This document shows positions 42,259 to 51,469 of a DNA stretch of 64,000 nt, in pieces. Where the stretch lies: contig DAOUCA010000179.1 in NCBI GenBank assembly GCA_034432375.1, positions 1 through 64,000 on the forward strand, read 5' to 3'. Each line of letters starts with the position of its first letter. The stretch's first letter is position 1. The position numbers were made by a program, and so were the translations under genes. This DNA comes from JAHBVH01 sp034432375 (GTDB lineage Bacteria > Chloroflexota > Anaerolineae > Caldilineales > Caldilineaceae). The notes under the pieces are model-generated. The model made no database searches and was not told where the DNA came from. It saw only the letters and a list, made by a program, of their open reading frames with translations.

Positions 42259-43057
42259 CTTTAAATGTTACTCGCTCCAGCTCCTCGACTGGGAATTCTT
42301 CGAATACGATTTGTCCTTCTTCGTCGGTTATGCCGCTTCGTATAGATTTGCTACGTAGCACAAGGACTTCTACTCCACTGAGATCCGGCCAACGACTGGG
42401 TACATGAGCAGTAATGAGCAATGTACAGTAATGTGGATCTCTTGTGCGCAATGCTCTAATCTCCAAATCCAAATCATCTAACTCTTCGCTTCCAATTGAA
42501 AATTGTCGAAGGATTGAAGAGTCGTCTATGGCCGTGGGTTTTGGCTGACTGCGGGTCACAAGCACAGGTACCAACGAGGATTGCCCAGGCGTGCTGCTCG
42601 AAAAGTCGATCCAAATCGCACCCATCTGATCCACAATCCATTGCCGTCCAGCATGAAATTGCATTTCGATCCATTCGGGAATCGTGCGTGTCTTTTGCGA
42701 TTGTGTCGCAATACCCTCCTGGGCTATTGTCGTGTCCGCCACAACGCTCTTTGATTCCTCAGCCGCCGACAAAAAGTGGAGATTGAATGAAGGTGCAGAA
42801 ACTGGTTCGATTTCCTCAAGTTGGCGATCCGCCTCAAATAATTCAAGCAGCTCGCTCAATTTCTCTAGTTCTACAGGATGTGTCTCCAAGTAGGCATGAA
42901 TTCCAGCCAGTGAGCGTTCGACATCCTCTCCCACAAGCATCGCTTCGATATATTGGGTACATTGAAGATCGGTCAATTGCTCTGCAAAAGTTGTTGCCGG
43001 CTCGGGCTTTACTAGATCTTCAATTACTTTGCGCCATTGCTGATTTGTGTTTTGCAT
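42251..43057 (-). CDS. anti-sigma-factor-like protein with a C-terminal beta domain
   Basis: I do not recognise the 268-residue protein outright. Its first 80 residues (DLQCTQYIEAMLVGEDVERS and HAYLETHPVELEKLSELLEL) follow the layout of anti-sigma zinc-finger (zf-HC2-type) domains, with an alpha-helical hairpin and a cysteine that lacks the His/Cys partners. The C-terminal half (about 180-268) ends GVEVLVLRSKSIRSGITDEE then VFEEFPVEELERVTFKVK, which resembles a CnaB-like or carboxypeptidase-regulatory-like beta sandwich. It lies downstream of the sigma gene on the same strand. This position, together with the N-terminal layout, supports an anti-sigma role. No transmembrane helix is visible. 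Confidence 0.6.
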   Translation of the reverse strand: MQNTNQQWRKVIEDLVKPEPATTFAEQLTDLQCTQYIEAMLVGEDVERSLAGIHAYLETHPVELEKLSELLELFEADRQLEEIEPVSAPSFNLHFLSAAEESKSVVADTTIAQEGIATQSQKTRTIPEWIEMQFHAGRQWIVDQMGAIWIDFSSSTPGQSSLVPVLVTRSQPKPTAIDDSSILRQFSIGSEELDDLDLEIRALRTRDPHYCTLLITAHVPSRWPDLSGVEVLVLRSKSIRSGITDEEGQIVFEEFPVEELERVTFKVK

Positions 43058-43133
43058 TTTACACTCCTCTTAGCTATAACGAGGTGTCGTTTGCAAATCT
43101 TTTATGCACAACCCCGTTATTCGAAATTTTCAA

Positions 43134-43312
43134 CACTGAAACTTATATAATACCTTCGCCAAACCTTGTTTTGGCGGAAATTTCCAGATGTCATTCCTGC
43201 GCAGGCAGGAATCTACTCATGTAACATGAAGATGGATTCCTGCCTGCGCAGGAATGACGGCTCTAATTTCTGAAATTGGCGAAGGTATTGTTATAAAAAC
43301 TCAGTTTCAGTG
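43134..43312. repeat. 179-bp MITE-like element with nested inverted repeats
   Basis: The outer arms are 43134-43162 (CACTGAAACTTATATAATAC and CTTCGCCAA) and 43276-43312 (reading TTGGCGAAGGTATTGTTATA then AAAACTCAGTTTCAGTG). The arms match over most of their length with one extra stretch on the right. A second, perfect 24-bp pair lies inside at 43190-43213 and 43235-43258, built on the core ATTCCTGCGCAGGCAGGAAT. The right arm runs into the last codons of the sigma factor gene and supplies its TAA. No protein is encoded. The inner core is shared with the hairpin at 21167-21196. Confidence 0.8.
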
Positions 43313-43977
43313 TATCCCTTCTCTTTCAAGCGTGCTTTGATCTTTACTCGTGCCTGATAGCGCAGTTGGTCGACCCCTATATAACTCTTCCCCATCTGCT
43401 CAGCGATTTCTTGGCTGGACATATTTTGGAAATAGAAATGAATAAAAGCTACAGCTTGGTTTTCGCTCAAGTCATTTAGGATGGTGTCATAGACAATTTC
43501 TACCATCTCTCGCCAGCCCAAATTGGCCTCTAGGTCCATATGCGAGTCGGCTATCAATTCCAGATTTGGCAATGTGTAAAACAGAGAAGAATCCTCTCCC
43601 GATGGCGCGTCGAGTGAGGCTGGAGTTTCTGAAGACCAATGTTTTCTGCGCAGCGTGTCGATCAATAGATTGCGGGCAATCGTAAGCGCGTAGTTGAGGA
43701 AGGAAGCAGTAGGGGTATATTGATGTAATTTGAAATGGATTCTTTCCAGCGTTAATTGGACAACATCATCGGCAACAGACTGCAACTCCACAACATCCAA
43801 AGCCATTAGTGACACCAGCTTGGACGCTCGGCGCCGAATGTCATTGACAAGATGGCAATGTAGATAGTTACCCAACTCTGTAAAAGCTGCCTGTTGACAA
43901 GCAGGATCTTTATCCTGAAGGTCCTGAATCCACTGCTCGTTTGTACGCGCTCGCTTAATCAGTTCCCGACACTTCAT
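43291..43977 (-). CDS. RNA polymerase sigma factor, ECF-like sigma-70 family
   Basis: The 228-residue protein has a region-2-like stretch (about residues 65-115, DVVELQSVADDVVQLTLERI then NYALTIARNLLIDTLRRKHW) and a region-4 helix-turn-helix (about 165-225, LSENQAVAFIHFYFQNMSSQ then EIAEQMGKSYIGVDQLRYQA). It is longer than typical ECF factors. The last six residues and stop fall in the right arm of the repeat element at 43134-43312. The likely partner is the anti-sigma-like gene 233 bp downstream. The target promoters are unknown, and the exported proteins nearby are candidates. It is divergent from the vWA-metalloprotease gene with a 418-bp gap. Confidence 0.88.
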   Translation of the reverse strand: MKCRELIKRARTNEQWIQDLQDKDPACQQAAFTELGNYLHCHLVNDIRRRASKLVSLMALDVVELQSVADDVVQLTLERIHFKLHQYTPTASFLNYALTIARNLLIDTLRRKHWSSETPASLDAPSGEDSSLFYTLPNLELIADSHMDLEANLGWREMVEIVYDTILNDLSENQAVAFIHFYFQNMSSQEIAEQMGKSYIGVDQLRYQARVKIKARLKEKGYTETEFL

Positions 43978-44395
43978 GCGTTGAGCCTTCCATCTTATGC
44001 CAATTACCTAACCCACTGAATGAAAGCATCCTGCCAGCCTAGTAAAAACAACTGTCATCTTGAGCTGAAGTATTGACTGCATTTGTCGGAGGATATTATT
44101 ACACAGAAAAAGAAAATGTACCAATCCGGTAAAATATATTGTGTTTCGACATCGTTACTATTGTAACAGTGGTAACACAATTTGACTTCGCCTGATTGCA
44201 AGTTGAGAAATTAATTGGGTAGAAAGCATAGGCTGAGCGCGCCCAGTGGGCACCCGAAGGCGGGTGCAAAGCCGTCATCGCTTCGGCTTCGACAAGCTCT
44301 GCCTCCGTTCATTAATAAGGCGAAGCTAGAACCGATTTAGAGTAACAAAGGTCCCGGTCTTGACTGCACTATCACAACAAAAAAGGGTTATGATT
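43978..44395. other. intergenic region between divergent sigma and vWA-metalloprotease genes
   Basis: No gene is visible in these 418 bases. Near 44154-44176 three GTTAC/GTAAC pentamers occur in a row: GTTAC-TATT-GTAAC is an inverted pair and the third is a direct repeat, a possible regulator site. From about 44225 to 44310 a degenerate member of the GTCGAAGCC repeat family occurs with the stem CACCCG-AAGG-CGGGTG. The region should hold promoters for both divergent genes, but no clear -35/-10 pair was found. Confidence 0.5.
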
Positions 44396-47300
44396 ATGCG
44401 ATTACTCACCGTAAAAAAGAAAAACAATCGATTCGTGCATTGGCTTTGCTTTTTTATTCTATTCTTTGCCCAATCTGCTACAACTTTTTCTTATCTTGAT
44501 GTACAGGCGCAAGAGCAAGGGACTGTACACCCATCAACCAATACCGACATTGATAGAGAGAGTGGCGAAGTACAACAGATCGCTTCTTTATATAATTTGG
44601 ATCCACAGCTTGTCGCCGACATGTTGACTAGTGGCGCGCCCGCAGCGTATATCAATCAAAAATCGGCCGAACTCTTTGTTGCCGAACGCAAGAGCAGCGC
44701 GCAAAAGCCGGCGCTTCCTGCGCAACTCTCCACGCAACCACCATTGGCAGCACCTCTCTACGCAGCACAGCGTCAAGCCGGACCCATTCAGACCGTCGCC
44801 CTTGTGATCGACGGGTCGGGCAGTATCGATGCCAACGATTTTGCACTGCAAAAAGAAGGCATTCAACTGGCACTGCGCGATCCATTGCTAGTGCCGCGCA
44901 ATAGTAGCATTGCGCTTTTGGTCGTTCAATATGCCGAAACATCAACTCGCCTGGAGGTTGCTTATCGTTTGTTGGACGGCAATGACGCCGCCAACCAAGT
45001 GATTGATCAAATTGGCGCAATCGTACAGTTGCAGGGCGAAACAAACCCTGGTGACGGCATCACCAGGGCAGCAGGCGAATTGCAAGCCCATGCCACAAGT
45101 CAAGATCAAACGACAATTTGCCTTTCCACCGATGGTTTACCCAACGCGGGTAGTGATGTGGCGACTGCATTGGCGAATGCCAGATCCGCTGCCGTTCCGC
45201 TTGATAGCTTTTCCGTTATTGCAATCGAAGACCCACCCTTTTATGCTGCCGCTGATTTTCATACCTTTTACGATCCGCTCGTCTTTGGCGATGGTGCAGT
45301 CTCTGTGGTGGAGAATAGCAACAGCTTTGCCAGCTTTGTGGGTGCCACCTGTTTTGCCCCTCAGCCGGTCGAAGTGGTGGGGCTAGAAGCTGTGCAAAGC
45401 ATTCAGGATCTGCAAAACTCAGTGCAGATGATTGCCGGCAAAACGACCTATGTGAGAACCCACCTGCAGCCCGTAGAAGGGAACAATGTCACAGTTGCCG
45501 CCCGTCTACATGGCAAACGTAATGGGGTGGAGTTCGCGGAGAGTCCACTTGTCGCCGAAAACAATGCCAGTGTCGTGGTTGCCAAACCCAACGCGCTGGC
45601 ACGCCGCAACCAGTTTGAACAAAGTCTGAATTTCAGGCTACCACCGGCCTGGTTAAACGGCACCATCGAGCTTACCGTCGAACGGGTTGGGAGGCCCTTT
45701 CTCTGTAAAGATGTGGCAAACGTAGCCAATGATTGTTCGCTCACACTCACGTTTATCCCAGTCGATCTTCCCCAAATTACATTCGTTGGGGTCTCTTGGA
45801 CAGATCCGAACACGGGTAGCACGTACGAACCCACTGATGCGGCTCTCGATGAACTGACGGCGCGCCTGAAAGCCCTTTATCCAATCGCAAAGCTGGATGC
45901 GAACAAGAAGCGTACGGTTTATAACGGCACATTACCCATCACCACCAATAGTCTGGCTGCGTTGAACACGAGTTTGGCGACAATGCGCTATATGGATTGT
46001 TTGCCGATCCCCAACTGCACCCGGCTTTACTATGGCGTGCTGGTCAATACCCTGGCGAGTGGACAGGCGGCGGGCTTTGTGGCTTCCGGCAATATGCCCA
46101 ACAACCCGCTCGGCTTTGGGCGCAATCGCCATGCCCACGAACTTGGCCATTTGTTAGGTATGAACAATTCCGTAGATAGTTCACTGGGTCTTGTCAATGT
46201 CGGTGGTGTTAACATGAAGCAGGGGTGGTGCAAGGAAAGAGATGCGACAACCATTCCCGATTTTCCCTATTTTTCTCCGGTCAATGGGCAAACGTTTGCT
46301 ACTTTGGGGCCGCTGACCGCAGGGGAAAGCGCCAAAATTTTTGGGCTAGATACGGCACAGTTGACAGTGGTGGATCCCGCCGAAAATTACGAACTAATGA
46401 GCTATTGTGGCGGTGGTGCGCTGAATCACTTCCGCTGGATCTCAAAATACACATATGACAATCTGGTCGGTGCTATTAATAACCGCTTTACTGTCAACTC
46501 GCAACAAACGCAAGTGGCTTCATCCCAAGGTCACTTCCAAGGTCACTCCCAAGGCCAAGCCTATCGGATCTTTCGCGGTATTATTCATTTCGACACAAAT
46601 CAGATCGATTTTTTGCCGGCACTTCATATTGAAAGCGTCTTCCCACCGCCCTCTACACCGGCGGGCGATTACACAATGGTGCTAAAAGACAAGGGGGGAA
46701 ACTTTCTCGGTCAGCTGCCCTTCGAACCGGAATATAGCTTCTCTGATTTCCCACCCGGAAACGAGCAGACGGGTATCTTTGTCCTGGCTGTTCCTGAAAA
46801 CCAAGCTATGGCACAGGCAGATGTGATGAATCAGGATCAATTGGTGGATACCATCACAGCCAGCAACAGTGCACCGACCGTGCAGATGATCTTCCCCAAT
46901 GGCGGCGAAAATCTGACCAGTGCAGAGGTGACGCTGCACTGGCAAGGCAGTGACCTCGATGGCAATGCGCTTAGCTATGCCATTCAATACAGCCGCGACA
47001 ATGGCGACACCTGGCAAACACTGGTCACCGACTGGACCCAAGAAAGCTATTCTGTTGGGTTAGAGGAATTGGGCGAAACCAACCAGGGGCTGATGCGGGT
47101 ATTGGTAAGCGATGGCTTCAATGCGGCCAGCGATACCTCGGATGGCACCTTCACTGCACCAAATCACCCACCCACGGTGATAATTTCTTCACCGTTTGAC
47201 CACGCTCAATATTCAGGTGTACAGAATATCCTCTTTGAAGGAACTGGGCAGGATGTTGAGGATGGGCAACTCGACTCCGCCAGCTTGACTTGGTCTTCAA

Positions 47301-48343
47301 GTGTCGATGGCTTTTTGGGTGCTGGCAATCCATTATCGCTCGATGCCTCCACCCTGTCTTTGGGTGAACATAAGATTACCTTGACTGCCAGCGACGCAAA
47401 TGGCTTGAGCGGCAGCGCATCGTTGATCATCGTGATCTATCGTGTGCCAGCTCCACCCCCAGCCACATTGACAATGAGCGCAGATGCAACCAGCCTGATC
47501 ATCAATAGCAACAGCCGCGCCACCATCCAAGTCTTGGTCAAAGATGTCAATGGGACTGCGATTCCCGGCTATCGTGTCACCTTTCACACGACCCACGGCA
47601 CAATTGACAGCACGGCTGTCACTGATGCAACAGGAACGGCAACGGCGCAATTGGTGGCCGATACAACGCCCGGCATCGGCACCGTGACGGCCAACGCGGG
47701 TGGCCTGAGCAGCAACCTTGAAGTGAACTTTGTAACGGGTCCACCGGCACTCCTCAGCCTGAGTGCCACGCCAACTATGTTGCCGGCCGATGGCGTTAGT
47801 ACAAGTACGGTGGTCGCCATAGTCAAAGATGCCTTTGGCAATCTACTGGCCGATCAGCCGGTGAGCTTTGCCACGACGCTCGGCACGATACCACCACTTG
47901 CCAACAGTGATGTAAGCGGTGTGGCGACTGTACAGTTAGTGGCATCGACCAACGCGGGTGATGCGGTTATCACGGCAAGTACAGCTTCTGTCAGCAGCGA
48001 TGTTACTGTAGCCGTAGGTGTTCCAGCCGTCAGTGGCGTCGTCTTTGCCGATTTCAATCGGAATGGACAACGCGATGTGAATGAACCAGGAATTGCGGGG
48101 ATGCACCTGCGCCTTATGCCGCAGGCAGGCGGCACACCTTACAATGTGGTCACCAACGCTGATGGCTCGTATATAGTTCTCAACCTAGTTGGCGGTGATT
48201 ATCAAGTCACCGTTCTCCCAACCGGTGGTGCTATCCTGACCACGCCTCGTTCATTTCTGTTCACGGCGACAAGAAGCAGCGCCCAAGTGCCAGATGTTGG
48301 TGCAATCTATGTGCGCTATTGTCCACTGATCAGCAGTCAGTAA
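44396..48343 (+). CDS. secreted vWA-metalloprotease protein with Ig-like and SdrD-B-type repeats
   Basis: The 1315-residue protein begins with a signal peptide (about residues 12-35, FVHWLCFFILFFAQSATTFS). A vWA domain (about 130-320) carries the MIDAS motif Asp139-Gly-Ser-Gly-Ser143. A zincin domain has RHAHELGHLLGMNNS (His581, Glu582, His585) and a Met-turn LMSYC near residue 672. In a metzincin the third zinc ligand would fall at residue 591, which is Asn, so the catalytic site is unusual or the ligand comes from elsewhere. Ig-like domains (about 820-1020), two invasin-type Big_1 domains (about 1022-1215) and an SdrD-B-type domain starting VSGVVFADFNRNGQRDVNEP follow. The ATG at 44396 has AAAGGG eight bases upstream, and 44390 is possible. 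It is predicted to be exported and surface-acting. Confidence 0.87.
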   Translation: MRLLTVKKKNNRFVHWLCFFILFFAQSATTFSYLDVQAQEQGTVHPSTNTDIDRESGEVQQIASLYNLDPQLVADMLTSGAPAAYINQKSAELFVAERKSSAQKPALPAQLSTQPPLAAPLYAAQRQAGPIQTVALVIDGSGSIDANDFALQKEGIQLALRDPLLVPRNSSIALLVVQYAETSTRLEVAYRLLDGNDAANQVIDQIGAIVQLQGETNPGDGITRAAGELQAHATSQDQTTICLSTDGLPNAGSDVATALANARSAAVPLDSFSVIAIEDPPFYAAADFHTFYDPLVFGDGAVSVVENSNSFASFVGATCFAPQPVEVVGLEAVQSIQDLQNSVQMIAGKTTYVRTHLQPVEGNNVTVAARLHGKRNGVEFAESPLVAENNASVVVAKPNALARRNQFEQSLNFRLPPAWLNGTIELTVERVGRPFLCKDVANVANDCSLTLTFIPVDLPQITFVGVSWTDPNTGSTYEPTDAALDELTARLKALYPIAKLDANKKRTVYNGTLPITTNSLAALNTSLATMRYMDCLPIPNCTRLYYGVLVNTLASGQAAGFVASGNMPNNPLGFGRNRHAHELGHLLGMNNSVDSSLGLVNVGGVNMKQGWCKERDATTIPDFPYFSPVNGQTFATLGPLTAGESAKIFGLDTAQLTVVDPAENYELMSYCGGGALNHFRWISKYTYDNLVGAINNRFTVNSQQTQVASSQGHFQGHSQGQAYRIFRGIIHFDTNQIDFLPALHIESVFPPPSTPAGDYTMVLKDKGGNFLGQLPFEPEYSFSDFPPGNEQTGIFVLAVPENQAMAQADVMNQDQLVDTITASNSAPTVQMIFPNGGENLTSAEVTLHWQGSDLDGNALSYAIQYSRDNGDTWQTLVTDWTQESYSVGLEELGETNQGLMRVLVSDGFNAASDTSDGTFTAPNHPPTVIISSPFDHAQYSGVQNILFEGTGQDVEDGQLDSASLTWSSSVDGFLGAGNPLSLDASTLSLGEHKITLTASDANGLSGSASLIIVIYRVPAPPPATLTMSADATSLIINSNSRATIQVLVKDVNGTAIPGYRVTFHTTHGTIDSTAVTDATGTATAQLVADTTPGIGTVTANAGGLSSNLEVNFVTGPPALLSLSATPTMLPADGVSTSTVVAIVKDAFGNLLADQPVSFATTLGTIPPLANSDVSGVATVQLVASTNAGDAVITASTASVSSDVTVAVGVPAVSGVVFADFNRNGQRDVNEPGIAGMHLRLMPQAGGTPYNVVTNADGSYIVLNLVGGDYQVTVLPTGGAILTTPRSFLFTATRSSAQVPDVGAIYVRYCPLISSQ

Positions 48344-48426
48344 AGGTTAATACCAGGAAAGGTCAAGCGTGCACTTCCTGTGGCACCCCGCCTTTCAATC
48401 CAACGATACTGACACTCTGCTTAAGA

Positions 48427-48486
48427 ACTATCCATAAATTCGGTTGTGGCCCAGTGAGAAGAGAGAACTTATGGATAGATACTCAA
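48427..48486. repeat. third copy of the 61-bp palindromic repeat
   Basis: CTATCC-ATAAATTCGGTTGTGGCCCA and GAGAACTTATGGATAGATAC match the units at 14502-14623 with scattered changes. The ends pair as CTATCCATAA/TTATGGATAG. It lies just after the vWA-metalloprotease gene and directly before the composite element at 48489-48668. Confidence 0.8.
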
Positions 48487-48488
48487 TA

Positions 48489-48668
48489 ACTCATGTTACG
48501 CACAGATTAATACCCCTTCTCCCCCAAACTGGGGGAGAAGGGGAGAAAAAATTCTTTCATTTGCGTGAGCTTGGCGGCTTAGCCGCCAAGCTCACGCAAA
48601 TTTAACCTGTTCCCGCCCCTCGGGGCGGGAACAGGGGTGGGGGAGGTACATCACTGCGTAACATGAGT
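48489..48668. repeat. 180-bp composite element with 14-bp terminal inverted repeats and three perfect stems
   Basis: The terminal repeats ACTCATGTTACGCA (48489-48502) and its exact complement (48655-48668) enclose three stems. These are 48513-48526/48530-48543 (14 bp), 48559-48579/48581-48601 (21 bp around one base) and 48606-48619/48622-48635 (14 bp). The arrangement resembles a MITE or a cluster of extragenic palindromes. No reading frame was found. Between it and the next start (48751) lie a few bases and a GTGAGGA ribosome site. Such a block could strongly reduce transcription between the two genes. Confidence 0.85.
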
Positions 48669-48750
48669 CAGTAACATTCTTCTCCAGAGGGAAAAGGTTA
48701 CGGAATGCCGAGCGCAACTGTAACGTCTCAGAATGCAAGTGAGGATATCT

Positions 48751-51468
48751 ATGCCAGAATCTTATTATCTCATCAATGAAAAACTGGGCGCACAGCCCTT
48801 AACCGCTTACCTATCTCGTCAAGGCACAATGTGGAACCAAGAGCTGCAACCAATTGTTCCCGATCCATCTGACAAAAATGGTATCCCAATCACACCCGAC
48901 GGGCAACTGGTTCCCACTGTGCTCTATGAATCATCCGCCGATCCCAATACCCGCTTTTATCTACCGGAGTATCAGTTGAATGTGGTGGCTGGTCAACATA
49001 CAACCAGCCTCAAATGGCGCAGTGCGGGCGATGATCCGAATGGGCCGCTGGCTTTCCTGACTGTAGATGTGGTGCCTGTGCCGGCATGGTCAGGCGATCT
49101 GCCCTTGACTGAAATTCCGCACGAGGCGGTGGCGCGTATCGCCTATCAAATGCCCGTTCAGAACGAGGAATCCGCTATCCCGTCATTAACAGCTTTTCTG
49201 GGCAATTGGAGCAATCTTGATCGTGAAACTCGCGGCATGACTCGGTTGGAGATTTTGCCACTGGACGACAATCGGCTTCAGTTTCACGGCTTTGGCAAAT
49301 GCCATCCGGCGGATTGTGATTGGGGGCTAACGCCGGCACATCTAGAGCATGATGCACTAGTGGGCACCTATGAATTTGGATTCAAACAGACCCGAATCGT
49401 GTTGAAACGGCGCAATAATCTGATGAGCGCCGAATTAACCCACACCTTTGCTGCAAATGATGGGCGTCCGAATCGGGTCGAAAAGGAGACATTAGCGGGC
49501 GGCAATCTGGCAACTGACACAGAGGATGACCGTCCCGTGTTGTGGATTGAGGTCGGCGCGCTGGAGCCGGTTGGTAATGGTGTGCGCCGCGCCCATTTAC
49601 CCATCTCGGACAGGAGGGATTTTGAGCGCCTCTACCAGGTGCTCTCGGATGGTAGCTTTAATAGCCGACTTGTAATTCGTTGTTTTGCCACGATGGGTCG
49701 CCGTACCTGGCGACAAGTCGTTTTGGATCGCTTTGATGTTGCCTCGTTGCAAGCATCGCTCAACTGGGAACGGATTCGGCCAAGAGGCCTTCCAGATGCT
49801 GCCGCGGCTCTAAACCCACTGTCGGCCACCAATCCCAAAATTAGCAAGCTCCAGGTTGTGAATCCTGTCCTCGCTGCCAATCTACATGTGACGCAGCTAA
49901 ACAAGACAACCTTGTTTCAGTCGCCTTCAGACAAGGTAACTTTGAACAAAATCATCCCAACCGAATCGTTCGTAAATCCAACACTCGACCTCCAAAAAAC
50001 TCGTCCTTGGGCAAAGATTTTCGAGCACTCTGACCTTCACGTTCGGGTTAACAACCAAGATCAATATGTCCTTCCCGTCAAAGCCGTGCTCGCCGACGAC
50101 GGCTACCCACAGCTGATGCAGATCCAGGTCGAGAGTGGCCAGGCGATTGCGCCCTTTTGGTTTTCACTGGACAGAGATTCCTATGTCTTTGATCTTCCAG
50201 GTGATATGGACCCCAATGCAAACCATATTTTGATCCCATTCCATGTAAAAAATGGGACTGGACAAGTGATCGGTCTCTTCTATCAGGACTCTGCCTATAC
50301 CGACCAGATTTATTATCAGCCGCAGGAATTCCGTGTGCCACGCCTGGACACACCACCCTATCTGCCGGATATGCGGATTGCTTTTCTCAATCTGGTCACA
50401 TTGGATGGCAATGCAACCGACACCGCCACCGGCACTGCTACCGCCACGGCGAACAGTCAGCCAGAACTGCATTATAAGGCGATGCTTGGCTATCGAGCCG
50501 TGCCGCATATTGATCCGTTGTTACTCGATCTGGCACAACAGCAGATGCCCGATATCAAGGCGCGCTTTAACGCGCTTGCTCCTGCCAACACCCACCTGAG
50601 CTTGCTGCTGCAAAAGGATGAAGCATCGGTTGAACTAAGCCCAGTAGAACGCCCAGATGTCGATGTGCGCTTTGATCAGGGGCTTGTGGACACTATTGAA
50701 CTCTCGCAAAGTGAGTTCGAGCGCATTTTTGCCCTCTTTCAATCCGCTTCGGGAATTGGGGTGGAAGGGAGTGTGACTGCCGCCTTGTTAGGGGATTTGA
50801 CCGCTCATGTACCCGTGCTTTTGTCTCTGAAACAGACGACCGGTGATCTCTTTTCCCATACCTATTTGGGGCCACAAGGCAACGGGCTACATCGGGTGCG
50901 CCTTGTGAATCGGATTGAAAGCTCAGTGACAATTGTGGAACTTTACCGAGTGGCATTGGGTGGTGGGCTCTTTGCCTTTCCTCAAGCCGCAGGAAATATC
51001 GTCGTATTGCCTGGTGGCCAGATAGATCTGGATTACCAGGTGACCCCCGCTGGTGCAAACGTGGTGGATATTGCACCAGCGCTCAAAACCAGCGTCAACG
51101 CCGATCCACTCAAATTGTGGCCACAGCTTTTCATCAATCAAGGCTATATTTCCGATACCTTCACGCTGTCGCTTTCTATCGAGCCAGACTATTTTGGGGT
51201 AATCCCCCCAGGTGGTAGCGAGCCGCTGAGCGCAGTGGCGGTTGTCTTTGGTGATGGGACAAGCGTCAAGTTGAGCGCAACACAGTTGCAGGCGCAGGTC
51301 ACCTTGCACATGCCGCTCTTGCCGCGACTTTTGGGCAGTGGGCAAGCCAAACAATATCGCTATCGAGTGACGAATTTAGTAGGTGAGGGCGAACAGCTTG
51401 CGTTGCAAAGCGAAGAGTTTGCGGGTGAAGGAGAAGCACCGTTGACAATTGTTCCAGCAGGAGTATAA
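48751..51468 (+). CDS. large beta-rich protein with a lipocalin-like GKCxPxDCDWG module, first of an unassigned cluster
   Basis: The 905-residue protein has no recognised overall family. Residues about 147-250 match a small module common in cyanobacterial and Chloroflexota proteins, with LGNWSNLDRETRGMTRLEIL, FGKCHPADCDWG and GTYEFGFKQTRIVL, and a likely lipocalin-like barrel. A later segment (about 525-700) has IELSQSEFERIFALFQSA and LTAHVPVLLSL, which recalls the second module of the downstream paralogues, though weakly. No signal peptide is visible. The ATG at 48751 has GTGAGGA five bases upstream. It ends one base before the next start codon, a clear operon junction. Confidence 0.7.
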   Translation: MPESYYLINEKLGAQPLTAYLSRQGTMWNQELQPIVPDPSDKNGIPITPDGQLVPTVLYESSADPNTRFYLPEYQLNVVAGQHTTSLKWRSAGDDPNGPLAFLTVDVVPVPAWSGDLPLTEIPHEAVARIAYQMPVQNEESAIPSLTAFLGNWSNLDRETRGMTRLEILPLDDNRLQFHGFGKCHPADCDWGLTPAHLEHDALVGTYEFGFKQTRIVLKRRNNLMSAELTHTFAANDGRPNRVEKETLAGGNLATDTEDDRPVLWIEVGALEPVGNGVRRAHLPISDRRDFERLYQVLSDGSFNSRLVIRCFATMGRRTWRQVVLDRFDVASLQASLNWERIRPRGLPDAAAALNPLSATNPKISKLQVVNPVLAANLHVTQLNKTTLFQSPSDKVTLNKIIPTESFVNPTLDLQKTRPWAKIFEHSDLHVRVNNQDQYVLPVKAVLADDGYPQLMQIQVESGQAIAPFWFSLDRDSYVFDLPGDMDPNANHILIPFHVKNGTGQVIGLFYQDSAYTDQIYYQPQEFRVPRLDTPPYLPDMRIAFLNLVTLDGNATDTATGTATATANSQPELHYKAMLGYRAVPHIDPLLLDLAQQQMPDIKARFNALAPANTHLSLLLQKDEASVELSPVERPDVDVRFDQGLVDTIELSQSEFERIFALFQSASGIGVEGSVTAALLGDLTAHVPVLLSLKQTTGDLFSHTYLGPQGNGLHRVRLVNRIESSVTIVELYRVALGGGLFAFPQAAGNIVVLPGGQIDLDYQVTPAGANVVDIAPALKTSVNADPLKLWPQLFINQGYISDTFTLSLSIEPDYFGVIPPGGSEPLSAVAVVFGDGTSVKLSATQLQAQVTLHMPLLPRLLGSGQAKQYRYRVTNLVGEGEQLALQSEEFAGEGEAPLTIVPAGV

Positions 51469-51469
51469 G

